DNA of 64,000 bases from Saccharospirillum sp043196875 (lineage in GTDB: Bacteria; Pseudomonadota; Gammaproteobacteria; Pseudomonadales; Natronospirillaceae): contig NZ_JBEBMX010000005.1 of assembly GCF_043196875.1 (NCBI RefSeq), positions 248,001 through 312,000 on the forward strand. The letters are read 5' to 3'. Position numbers and translations under genes: made by a program. Under the pieces are notes generated by a model. The model ran no database searches. It saw only the letters and a program-made list of their open reading frames with translations, and was not told the DNA's origin. Position 1 is the stretch's first letter. Each line of letters opens with the position of its first letter. Below, piece after piece: positions 31,643 through 39,993 of the stretch.

Positions 31643-34014
31643 GACGTCGAGTGTCCTTGATGACGAAGTTGGCGGTTGGTGGCGGCTGTAGCCAGGGCTT
31701 GGATGGGATCTTCCGGCCAGGGATGGCGGTTGTAGCGGCCGCGCATTTCTTTGCGAATCTCCGGGTAAATGTTGTTCCAGAAGTGCGGCAGATCGGTGAC
31801 CTGCGCCAGTACGCGGCCGTTTGGAGCCTGCAGCGCCAAAGTCAGTTGCTGGCGACCGTCGACAAGGCTGGGCGTCTGCGCCAGACCGAAAGCTTCCTGC
31901 AGTTTTAACGCGGCGGTGACGCGGTGTTGATCGGGCTCATAGTCCAGGGCGCAACGTCGGCCTGAGGGTGCCTGCCAGTGCGTCGGGCACAGACGCTTTA
32001 AGGCGTCAGCGCGTTCATAGCCGATCCAGGCGTCGAATACTGCGCAGCTGTCGAGTTCATCCAATCGCTGGAGGCCGTTCAGCCAGGGTTCGATGCTTTG
32101 CGCCAGTTCGGCGGCACTGGCCGGCGCTGGCCAGTCGTCGAGTAACTGGCTGGCGCAGCGATAACGCTGCAGCCGGCTGTTCAGGGCGTCGGCCTTGGGC
32201 CAGTTCGATAAAGGCTGTTCAGCCAGCCAGTTTTGCCAGGCCAGACGTTGTTCGCTGGCGTCGGCGCGGGTTGGCTGGGAATCGATTAAAAACGGACCAA
32301 GCCAGCGGCGGCGCACAAAACGGCTATGATCCTGGGCGCTGGCGAGCACGATATCGCTGTGCTCGGGCAGGACGTTACGCACCTTGCCTTCAGCAACCGG
32401 CAACGCCTGCTGGATATCGACCTCGCCGTTGCGGTTGCGGCCGTGCAATAACAGTTGCCAGTTGGATGAAGATTCAAAACCACGCACGGCGGCGCCATTG
32501 GCTAAGCGAGTGCGGCCCTGGGTGTCGCGGTGCATTAAGCGATGACTGAGCGCCTGGATGAGTATTGGCTCGGGCAGCAGTTGAGCGCTGTTGGACAATT
32601 CGCTATCGAGCCTTTGGGCCAACAGATGAGCTTCGCGTTTTAGCGTGCGATCAGCTTGTTGAACCGCTTGGGCGAAACCCTTGTCGCTAGCCTCCGGCCA
32701 AGGTGTTTGTTGGCTGAGCAAGGCGCCCAGCCAGGCGGCATCGCTGCCATGGCCCGCTTGATCACCGGTGACGACCAGATGTGCCAAAGCCGGTTCCAGA
32801 CCCAATCGAATCAGGCGTCGGCCGTGGTCGGTCAGTTGCTGGTCAGCATCGAGTGCCCGCCAATGTCTGAGTTGCTGCACCGCCGACTGCCAGCGCCCGG
32901 GCGTTGGTGGCGTCAGCCAGAAGGCGTCGCTGCGTTCCAGACCCCAGTCGGCGAGTGTCAGTACCAGCGAGGTTAAACCGGCCTGGGCGATTTCCGGCGG
33001 TTGGTCCGGTGCCAGGCCGTCTTGCTCGGTCTGAGACCAGAGTCGATAACAATGCCCCGGTCCTAAACGTGCCGCCCGCCCGGCGCGCTGGCGAGCGCTG
33101 GATTTGCTGATGCGGCGGGTCTTCAGTTCCGTCAGGCCGGTGGCGGGGTCTATTTCGGCATAACGTTCCAGACCGCTGTCGACCACCGAGCGCACGCCCG
33201 GCAAGGTGACGCTGCTTTCCGCCAGATTGGTGCTGAGAATGACCGTCGGCTCGGCCTGTTGTAAGTGGCCGTGTAGATCGTCTTGCGGGACCTGGCTGTG
33301 CACCACGCAAGCGGGCCAGTCGGCAGGCAGACGTTGGCGGATGCGTTCGATCTCAGCCAGACCCGGTAAAAACACCAAGACATGACCCGGCCAGTCAGCG
33401 CGGGCCTGAGCAATCAGCTCAACCATCAGCGCCTCGGCATCACCGCGACCGGGCGGGTGGTACGACTCGGTCAGCGGATGCAATTGGCCGTCGGATTCAA
33501 CGGTCGGCAGCCCCAGCGCCTGTTCCAGCAGGCTCATGCTGAGCGTGGCCGACATGATTAGCAGACGCAGATCCGGACGGAATAGTTCGCGGCAGCTGTG
33601 CACCAGGCTGAGACTGACGTCCTGATCCAGCCCGCGCTCGTGAAACTCATCAAGAATAACGGTGCCGACACCGTCAAGTTCCGGGTCTTGTTGCAGGCGG
33701 CGTAAAAAGGCGCCGTAGGTGGTGACCGTCAGCCGGGTTTTAGCGCTGCGCTGGGTGTCGTGGCGCAGACTGTAGCCAACTTGCTGGCCGACCGGTTCGC
33801 CGAGCTGTTCGGCCAGACGCTGCGCCGCCAACTGTACCGGCAGCCGGCGTGGCAACAGCAAAATGGTTTCGCGCTGGTCAGCCTCGAGCAACCACAACGG
33901 CAAGCGCGTGGTTTTACCCGAGCCCGGCGGCGATTGCAGCAGGCAACCGCCATCCTGCCAGTGCGCCAGCACCGTTTCGCGCAGCGCATCGACGGGCAGC
34001 GCGTCGAGTTTCAT
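31639..34014 (-). CDS. hrpB: ATP-dependent helicase HrpB
   Basis: A 791-residue DEAH-type RNA helicase. Walker A is SPPGSGKTTRLP near residue 27, DEFHERG the Walker B/DEAH box, SATLS motif III, and QRAGRAARLGPG motif VI; the HrpB-specific C-terminal domain ends KEMRGRYNRHPWPEDPI (R-x-Y-x-x-H-x-W-P-x-x-P), diagnostic of the family. The ATG at 34014 overlaps the upstream gene by 4 bp; the same frame extends much further upstream but that is another gene's shadow. Cellular role in RNA processing is not well defined. Confidence 0.93.
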   Translation of the reverse strand: MKLDALPVDALRETVLAHWQDGGCLLQSPPGSGKTTRLPLWLLEADQRETILLLPRRLPVQLAAQRLAEQLGEPVGQQVGYSLRHDTQRSAKTRLTVTTYGAFLRRLQQDPELDGVGTVILDEFHERGLDQDVSLSLVHSCRELFRPDLRLLIMSATLSMSLLEQALGLPTVESDGQLHPLTESYHPPGRGDAEALMVELIAQARADWPGHVLVFLPGLAEIERIRQRLPADWPACVVHSQVPQDDLHGHLQQAEPTVILSTNLAESSVTLPGVRSVVDSGLERYAEIDPATGLTELKTRRISKSSARQRAGRAARLGPGHCYRLWSQTEQDGLAPDQPPEIAQAGLTSLVLTLADWGLERSDAFWLTPPTPGRWQSAVQQLRHWRALDADQQLTDHGRRLIRLGLEPALAHLVVTGDQAGHGSDAAWLGALLSQQTPWPEASDKGFAQAVQQADRTLKREAHLLAQRLDSELSNSAQLLPEPILIQALSHRLMHRDTQGRTRLANGAAVRGFESSSNWQLLLHGRNRNGEVDIQQALPVAEGKVRNVLPEHSDIVLASAQDHSRFVRRRWLGPFLIDSQPTRADASEQRLAWQNWLAEQPLSNWPKADALNSRLQRYRCASQLLDDWPAPASAAELAQSIEPWLNGLQRLDELDSCAVFDAWIGYERADALKRLCPTHWQAPSGRRCALDYEPDQHRVTAALKLQEAFGLAQTPSLVDGRQQLTLALQAPNGRVLAQVTDLPHFWNNIYPEIRKEMRGRYNRHPWPEDPIQALATAATNRQLRHQGHSTS

Positions 34015-34409
34015 GCCAAGGGGTTGCCGTAGGGCAGAAAGCGGTTGTCGGTGTGGTCTTTGATCCAGCGGGTCAGGTCGGCATCGGGGAATTCGCCGCG
34101 GGTTTTCAATTCTTTGCACAGCCACACCACCGGATTGCGGTCGCGGCCTTCCCAGCCAGCCCAGTGGTGCTCGGCCAGGGTAAAGAAACGCACCAGCCCA
34201 ACCAGAGTAGCGGAATCCAGAGCTGATAATATTCCGGCCCAGTCGGCCTGCTGGCGACGCATCCAGGGTTGCAATGCGCTCAGTTCGGTCAGTGGCTGAT
34301 CGGGAAATTGATCGGCATTGGCCTGCCCCAGTTCGGCAGCCTGTGCGAGTACGGCCGAATCGGGCGGGGTGGGGGCGGTGGCGTCGGGTGTCCAGGTGCC
34401 CGTAGTCAT
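34011..34409 (-). CDS. Hypothetical protein upstream of hrpB
   Basis: A 132-residue acidic protein I do not recognise. FFTLAEHHWAGWEGRDRNPVVWLCKELKTRGEFPDADLTRWIKDHTDNRFLPYGNPLA is well structured and resembles a family that occurs next to hrpB in pseudomonads. It overlaps hrpB by 4 bp (ATGA) so the two are translationally coupled. No membrane segment or catalytic motif seen. Confidence 0.65.
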   Translation of the reverse strand: MTTGTWTPDATAPTPPDSAVLAQAAELGQANADQFPDQPLTELSALQPWMRRQQADWAGILSALDSATLVGLVRFFTLAEHHWAGWEGRDRNPVVWLCKELKTRGEFPDADLTRWIKDHTDNRFLPYGNPLA

Positions 34410-34542
34410 CTTGGCTCCATTGGTTCATAGCATTCGGGGCGGCATTATATCGGCTGTGAGGGCTGAGGACACGGAACAACTGAGGGCTGTGGTATAAGGC
34501 CTGTTGTTAGCGTGATTAGTAGCTGATTTCCATGACAGGAGA

Positions 34543-34926
34543 ATGACAACCGTGATGTTTCGGATGTTGAATTGGGTGTTTCATCGCCGCTGGCTGACGC
34601 GTTATCGCTGGGTGCACGATCGCTTGATGCGCGGCTTTCGTCGTCTGGCCGATCGCGGTGATGCCGATGCGCAGGAGTTGTATGGTTTTCTGTTGCTGCA
34701 CAAAGGCAGCGACAGCGGCGCCCGTGCTACCGGTGCCGGCTATTTGGCCAAGGTGGCCGGTGTGTCGCGGCCCAAAGCCGCCTGGCAGTTGTATCAGTGT
34801 TATGTCGACGGCCTGACGCCCGGCTTTGCGGCCAACGCTGACAAAGCCGAGCATTACCTGCAATTGGCCGCACGCGGTGGCCATCCGCTGGCAGAAGCGC
34901 AACTAGAGCAAAGAGCGCAGCCCTGA
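34543..34926 (+). CDS. Sel1-like repeat protein
   Basis: A 127-residue helical-repeat protein. GDADAQELYGFLLLHKG and PKAAWQLYQCYVDGLTPGFAANADKAEHYLQLAARGGHPLAEAQL are two Sel1-type repeats with the A-x-x-L-x-x-x-Y and A-x-x-x-L-x-x-A-A-x-x-G-x-x-x-A pattern. It probably scaffolds protein interactions. The start is uncertain: AGGAGA is one base from ATG 34543 and twelve from the ATG at 34555, the latter better spaced. No signal peptide. Confidence 0.7.
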   Translation: MTTVMFRMLNWVFHRRWLTRYRWVHDRLMRGFRRLADRGDADAQELYGFLLLHKGSDSGARATGAGYLAKVAGVSRPKAAWQLYQCYVDGLTPGFAANADKAEHYLQLAARGGHPLAEAQLEQRAQP

Positions 34927-34931
34927 GTTGT

Positions 34932-35915
34932 TCAGCGGCCTTGCCACTCGCGCGCCCAGGGTTCTAAAAAGCCGCGCACGATGGCGTCGCCGCTGTCGAA
35001 TTCACAAGCCAGAATCTGCAATTTGGTGAGCACCGCTTCGAGCGGCATATTGCCGCAGGCGATGGCGCCGATGTCGGCCATCATGCTGCTGGCGGCGTAG
35101 TGCCCCAGCTGCACGTTGCCGTCGGGCACCTGGCTGCGCACGAACACGGGAATGCCTTTGTCCTGGGCGCGTTCGAGGATGCGTTTTAGGTCGCCATCGT
35201 TCATCACATTGCCGTTGGCGTAAGCGTTCAACACCAGCGCCCGGTAGTTGCGTTCGATCATGCTCATCAGGCCATCGAGTGGCATACCCGGAAACAGCGT
35301 GATTAAACCGATGGCCGCCGGACGCCAGGGGCGCATTGGTGGTTGCTCAGCACGACCGGCCGGCAGCTCGAAATCATCATCGTTCCAGCCTGGCGCGAAC
35401 AACGCATCGTCTTTGCTGTGGTCGGTGTACTTGCTGACGCGGCTGCCCGGCAGGCAACGGGCGTTGCCGTCACCGCCGAAGGCGACGCAGACTTCCGGGC
35501 GGACTTGCTTAAGTATCTGCAGCGCTATCTCCAGATTGGCAAAGCCGTCGCTGTCGCTGTGCGTCAGTGAGCGCATGGCGCCGGTAATGACCACACTGCG
35601 CTCGGTGCCAGACAGCAAAAAACTCAGTGCGGCTGCGGTGTGAGCCAGGGTGTCGGTGCCATGCACGATCAAAACAGCATCGGCATCGCTGGCGACAATC
35701 TGATCGCGCAGTTGATACCACTGCGTTGGGCGAATATCGGATGAGTCGAGCAGCGGTTGCCATTCCTGCCAAAGCAGTTCGTGCTCACGCCAGCCGGCAA
35801 GGCGTGGGTGACGTTCCAGCGTTTCACGCAGTAGACCGGGTTGAGGTTCCAGGCCATTGCTGCCTTCGGCCATGCCGATGGTGCCGCCGGTGTTGATGAT
35901 CAGATAACGCGCCAT
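34932..35915 (-). CDS. ansA: L-asparaginase, type I
   Basis: A 327-residue cytosolic amidohydrolase hydrolysing asparagine to aspartate. The nucleophilic Thr is in NTGGTIGM near the N-terminus, the second catalytic Thr and Asp in VHGTDTLAHTAAAL. No signal peptide, so a type I enzyme (ansA). The start ATG at 35915 (MARYLIINTGGTIG) is 10 bases after the possible ribosome-binding region; the frame continues 13 codons upstream. Confidence 0.93.
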   Translation of the reverse strand: MARYLIINTGGTIGMAEGSNGLEPQPGLLRETLERHPRLAGWREHELLWQEWQPLLDSSDIRPTQWYQLRDQIVASDADAVLIVHGTDTLAHTAAALSFLLSGTERSVVITGAMRSLTHSDSDGFANLEIALQILKQVRPEVCVAFGGDGNARCLPGSRVSKYTDHSKDDALFAPGWNDDDFELPAGRAEQPPMRPWRPAAIGLITLFPGMPLDGLMSMIERNYRALVLNAYANGNVMNDGDLKRILERAQDKGIPVFVRSQVPDGNVQLGHYAASSMMADIGAIACGNMPLEAVLTKLQILACEFDSGDAIVRGFLEPWAREWQGR

Positions 35916-35982
35916 GATTTCTATTCTCGTGCGAAAGCCCGCGCCGATCGGCACAGGTGATAGGTATGAAAAAGTGTCGGGT

Positions 35983-36357
35983 TCAGCTTTGGCGTTCAGC
36001 GCTCAATGCAATGGAAACCGATTCGGCAAAGCGCAGGGCATGAGGTTTATCGATTTCAACTTCGGCGGCGTGCACTTCCGGATGTTCCATAATCAGCGTC
36101 AGTACCTGATGCGTCATGCGTTCGAGCAGCAGGAACTGGTTGGTCTCGACAAACTCGATGATTTCCTTGCAGATGGAACGATAGTTCAGGGTGTCTTCGA
36201 TCTCGGTGGAATTGATGGCGTCGCTGGCATCAAAACGAATGCTGATATTCAGCAGCACGTCCTGCTTGTTTTTGATTTCCTCTTCCTTGATGCCGACGTA
36301 GGTGCGCAAGCGCAGGTCTTTGATGCGGATACGGGCTTGGGTATTTTCGCGAATCAT
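35983..36357 (-). CDS. folX: Dihydroneopterin triphosphate 2'-epimerase
   Basis: A 124-residue pterin enzyme that epimerises 7,8-dihydroneopterin triphosphate to dihydromonapterin triphosphate. RIKDLRLRTYVGIKEEEIKNKQDVLLNISI and YAEVEIDKPHALR-type AEVEIDKPHALRFAESVSIALS match E. coli FolX, and distinguish it from the aldolase FolB. It overlaps folE by 4 bp, so the two are co-translated, and indicates synthesis of tetrahydromonapterin, a cofactor used by phenylalanine hydroxylase in pseudomonads. Confidence 0.88.
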   Translation of the reverse strand: MIRENTQARIRIKDLRLRTYVGIKEEEIKNKQDVLLNISIRFDASDAINSTEIEDTLNYRSICKEIIEFVETNQFLLLERMTHQVLTLIMEHPEVHAAEVEIDKPHALRFAESVSIALSAERQS

Positions 36358-36914
36358 GAGGGCTTGCCGATCAGGTTAAGGAATTCATTGCGGGTATTTT
36401 GCGAGTGACGCAAGCCGCCGAGCATCATCGAAGTGGTCATCCAGGAGTTTTGCTTTTGCACGCCGCGCATGGTCATGCACATGTGTTTGGCTTCGAGAAT
36501 AACGCCAACGCCCTTGGCATCGGTGACGGTTTGAATCGCCTCGGCGATCTGCTTGGTCAGTTGTTCCTGAATCTGCAAACGGCGCGCGTACATATCGGTG
36601 ATGCGCGCAAATTTGCTCAGGCCCAGCACCTTGCCGTTGGGAATGTAGGCGATGTGTGCCTTGCCAAAAAACGGCAGCAGATGATGCTCGCACAACGAAT
36701 AAAATTCGATGTCTTTGACCACCACCATCTCGTCGTTGTCGGCCTCAAACACTGCCTCGTTGGTGACCGCTTCCAACGACAGGCCGTAACCTTCGGTGAG
36801 AAAACTCATCGCTTTGGCGGCGCGTTCGGGGGTTTTTTGCAGGCCATTGCGTTCCGGGTCTTCACCCAGTTCCAGAATGATGTTGCGGTAGTGGTCGGTC
36901 AGACTCGGCGGCAT
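36354..36914 (-). CDS. folE: GTP cyclohydrolase I
   Basis: A 186-residue zinc enzyme converting GTP to 7,8-dihydroneopterin triphosphate, the first step to folate and monapterin. Zinc ligands are in SLCEHHLLPFFGKAHIAYIP (Cys, His) and KHMCMTMRGVQK (Cys). Length normal. Upstream of folX with 4-bp overlap; the product of FolE is the substrate of FolX, so the pair forms one pathway unit. Confidence 0.95.
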   Translation of the reverse strand: MPPSLTDHYRNIILELGEDPERNGLQKTPERAAKAMSFLTEGYGLSLEAVTNEAVFEADNDEMVVVKDIEFYSLCEHHLLPFFGKAHIAYIPNGKVLGLSKFARITDMYARRLQIQEQLTKQIAEAIQTVTDAKGVGVILEAKHMCMTMRGVQKQNSWMTTSMMLGGLRHSQNTRNEFLNLIGKPS

Positions 36915-37013
36915 GACAATTCTCGATCTGTGATTGGACGGCAGTATACGACACTTTGATGACGGAGGATCAGCGGTCAGAAACCAGACCGCCGATTGTC
37001 CGAGGCTATTGGC

Positions 37014-37490
37014 TTAAAGGCTGTCGATGACCGCTAAGACATCATCATGGTGCGATTTGGTTTTCACCTTCTCCATGACATGCGCCAGCTTGCCGTCTTC
37101 GTCGATGATAAAGGTGATGCGGTGGATGCCATCGAATTCGCGGCCCATGAATTTTTTCAGGCCCCAGACGCCGTATTGATCGGCGATGGCGTGGTCTTCA
37201 TCGCTGAGCAGATCGAAGTTCAGGTTTTCTTTCTCGATAAACTTCACCAGCCGCTTGGGCGCGTCCGGGCTGATGCCGAGGGCGACGGTGTTGCGTTTTT
37301 CCAGTTCAGCCTTGCTGTCGCGCAGACCGCAAGCCTGGGTGGTGCAACCGGGTGTCATCGCCTTGGGGTAGAAGTAGAGCACGACCTTTTTGCCGCGGTA
37401 GTCCTTGAGTGAAACGCGCTCTTCGCGTTGATTGAGGGTGGTGAACTCAGGCGCCGGCTTGCCGGTTTCGGGTAGTTTTAAAGCGGTCAT
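37014..37490 (-). CDS. bcp: Thiol peroxidase Bcp (PrxQ-type peroxiredoxin)
   Basis: A 158-residue peroxiredoxin reducing hydroperoxides in the cytosol. The peroxidatic Cys is in TPGCTTQACGLRD with the resolving Cys five residues later, the 2-Cys Bcp/PrxQ pattern. KVVLYFYPKAMTPGCT is the thioredoxin-fold segment. Length matches E. coli Bcp (156). Lies alone on the minus strand, divergent from mksF. Confidence 0.93.
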   Translation of the reverse strand: MTALKLPETGKPAPEFTTLNQREERVSLKDYRGKKVVLYFYPKAMTPGCTTQACGLRDSKAELEKRNTVALGISPDAPKRLVKFIEKENLNFDLLSDEDHAIADQYGVWGLKKFMGREFDGIHRITFIIDEDGKLAHVMEKVKTKSHHDDVLAVIDSL

Positions 37491-37701
37491 CGAGCGGTTC
37501 CTTCTGTGTTCTGTGGTGAATAATCGGTACGGCCACAGCCGCGAATCCGTTCAGACATAAGGCCCGCCGGCGCACTTTCAAGCGTTGCGCCGCTATTGCG
37601 CCGCCGATCACTGTTTGGCGGCCTTTGTCTCTGTCCGCCAAGGGCAATTTGCGGTATCCTCAGGGCCTCGGTAGCGCTACCTCCAAACTATTGATTTCCC
37701 T

Positions 37702-39171
37702 ATGTTTTTTGAAAAGGACCGCAGTCAGTTCTTCAAGCCGCTGACGGGCAAGTACCGCGAGCAGTTTGTTGAATGTCTGAAGGAGCTGTATCACCGGCTC
37801 TATACCTCATCGAGCGCCGATTATGGCCATGCACTGTCGCGTGAAGACCTGGTCGATACCTTCCAGGGTGCGTTGGCGCGCGCACCGGAATTGGCCAGCG
37901 AGGATGGCGAAGCCGAAGGTCGCTTTCGCAGCGATCGCGATCAGGCGGTCTGGGTGCTCAACGCCTTAATCGAACACGGCTGGATCGACAAGCAGGTCGA
38001 TGAAGCCACGCTGCAATCCAGCTTCACCTTCAGCCGTTTTGGCCGTCAGTTTACCGAGCCGTTCGTCGCTGGTGATCTGTCCAGCGTGCGCTCGCACCAT
38101 CGCAACACCCGCAATGTGCGTAACTCCCTCCAGGCATTCCTGGAACGCGGCGAGGTTTACGACCTGCTCGATGCCTGGGAAAACTCCGAACGCATCATCG
38201 CCGACTTCACCGACATCATTGCCGAGCTGGATGATCGCAAGCGCGATCTGGTGCGCGAAATGGGCGATCAGGTGCTGGTGCAGCGCGCCACCCAAGACTT
38301 CTTCGACTATATGGAGAAGCGCTTCCAGCCCGACCTCGCCATCCGCCTGTCGGCCGATAACGTGGAAAAATACCGCGACGAAATTGCTGAGTGCGTGCGC
38401 CGCATTCGTCATCAGAAGCGCGAATTCAAAGCGCGCGCCGAAAAGCGTCTGCGCGAGCTGCTGCCCGAGCAGGTGCGTGAAGGGCAGAGTCTGTTGTGGG
38501 CCTTGCTCGATCATATCGAAGGCCGCCTGAAGTCCGCTTCCGACATCATGCTGCCGGCATTGCGCCGGGCGCTCGCCAGCTTTACCAAGCGTGCCGACAT
38601 CGTTATTCGCCAGATCAGTTATCTGGCTGGGCAGCAACACAACGATGTGGTGCAGGTGTGCCAGCAACTGGTCGAGCAGGATGACGACAGCGTGGCGGCG
38701 GCGCTGGAACGCGCCAGTGATCTCATGTCGGTGCCCAATATTGGCTTTGTCGACCCCGGTGGTGTGCGGCTGCACGCGCCGCGTACCCGACGCTCGTTCG
38801 AAACCTCGGTGCTGGAAGACAGCAGCGATGATTTCGATATGGATGCCCGCCGCGAACTCTATGTACAGCAGTTGCTCGATCAGGCGTTCTTAATTAACGA
38901 CAACCGCGTGCGGCAATATTTGGCGCGCCGGTTAAGTGATGGCGATACCGTCACCACTTCCGAATTGCCGGTGGCTACCGCCGACGATCTGCTGGCCTTG
39001 GCGCACGCCATTGAAGTGGGTGCTAACCAATCGCTGGCGTCCGACTATCAATTCAGCGTCGAGTGGAAAAACGCCGATCAGCCTGGCGAATATTTTGAAT
39101 CAAGTGACAACTTTACTATCCGGCTGGTGAACAAGAACGCCAACCAGCCCGAGGAGACTCCCGATGTTTGA
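37702..39171 (+). CDS. mksF: MksF/JetA-type kleisin subunit
   Basis: A 489-residue cytosolic protein, the kleisin-like subunit of an MksBEF (JetABC-type) SMC complex. The N-terminal RSQFFKPLTGKYREQFVECLKELYHRL is the winged-helix start typical of JetA; the middle (about 150-260) is helical and charged, the neck-binding part; the C-terminal half (about 390-480) is a second helical region. Length usual (about 450-500). The stop overlaps mksE by 8 bp, followed by mksB; all three are co-translated. Confidence 0.85.
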   Translation: MFFEKDRSQFFKPLTGKYREQFVECLKELYHRLYTSSSADYGHALSREDLVDTFQGALARAPELASEDGEAEGRFRSDRDQAVWVLNALIEHGWIDKQVDEATLQSSFTFSRFGRQFTEPFVAGDLSSVRSHHRNTRNVRNSLQAFLERGEVYDLLDAWENSERIIADFTDIIAELDDRKRDLVREMGDQVLVQRATQDFFDYMEKRFQPDLAIRLSADNVEKYRDEIAECVRRIRHQKREFKARAEKRLRELLPEQVREGQSLLWALLDHIEGRLKSASDIMLPALRRALASFTKRADIVIRQISYLAGQQHNDVVQVCQQLVEQDDDSVAAALERASDLMSVPNIGFVDPGGVRLHAPRTRRSFETSVLEDSSDDFDMDARRELYVQQLLDQAFLINDNRVRQYLARRLSDGDTVTTSELPVATADDLLALAHAIEVGANQSLASDYQFSVEWKNADQPGEYFESSDNFTIRLVNKNANQPEETPDV

Positions 39172-39991
39172 TGAGTTGGATCGACTCCTGGATCGTCAGG
39201 GACTCAGCCGCACTGAATACAGTGAGCTGCTGATCCGTCTGTTGGATCACGGCGTCTTGTGCCGTGATGAAAGCCAGGTAGAACAGCAACTGTACGATCG
39301 TTATCTGCGCCTGGAAGAACCGGTGCGTGACTACCTGGAATTGCTGGGCATTCAGATTCAGCACGATCGTCGTTTTCATTTTGTCCGCTTGTTCCCGCCC
39401 GGTGCCGAAGTGCCCGGCTTGGATAACAGCGGCGAAGGGCCTTTTAGTGGTGGTTTCCGGGCGCGTTTGTCACAGCAGGAAGTGGCGCTGGTGCTGGTGC
39501 TGCGCAGTTTGTATGACCGGGCGCTGCGTGAAGGTCAGGTCGATGAAAACGGTTGCGTTCTGGCGTCACTGGAAGGTGTCAGCATTGCCATGCGCAATGT
39601 GTTGCGTCGGTCGCTGCCGGAGAATATGACCGAACGTCGCCAGTTGTTTCGGCGTTTGCGTCAGCTGCGCCTGATTCAATTGAATCAGGATGAAGCGGTG
39701 GAAAGTGGCGATTTTTGGCTGCGTATCCGGCCGATGATTCTCAGCTATGTTTCCGATGAAGTGTTGTCGACCTTAACCGACGCGCCGGCCGACGATGAGG
39801 CTGAATTAACTTCTGAAGAAGACGCAGCAGCCGAAGCTGACGGCTCTTTAGTCGAAGCTGAAGGCTCTTTAGACCAAGCTGAAGGCTCAGTTGCAGAGGT
39901 TGATGCCGAAGACGAATCAGCAGCGGATGACGCCGACGATTCCAGCATCACTGTTACCGACGACACCGCTTCTGTCTTTGCACGGGACTGA
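39164..39991 (+). CDS. mksE: MksE/JetB-type winged-helix subunit
   Basis: A 275-residue subunit equivalent to MksE/JetB (DUF4194), a tandem winged-helix protein that binds the kleisin and the SMC. Conserved block LSRTEYSELLIRLLDHGVL... and YLELLGIQIQHDRRFHFVRLFPPGAE lies in residues 15-80. The last 60-70 residues are an unusual acidic low-complexity tail (Glu/Asp/Ala/Ser) containing repeats of AEGSL; most MksE proteins end before it. Begins inside mksF and ends 2 bp before mksB. Confidence 0.8.
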   Translation: MFDELDRLLDRQGLSRTEYSELLIRLLDHGVLCRDESQVEQQLYDRYLRLEEPVRDYLELLGIQIQHDRRFHFVRLFPPGAEVPGLDNSGEGPFSGGFRARLSQQEVALVLVLRSLYDRALREGQVDENGCVLASLEGVSIAMRNVLRRSLPENMTERRQLFRRLRQLRLIQLNQDEAVESGDFWLRIRPMILSYVSDEVLSTLTDAPADDEAELTSEEDAAAEADGSLVEAEGSLDQAEGSVAEVDAEDESAADDADDSSITVTDDTASVFARD

Positions 39992-39993
39992 TC

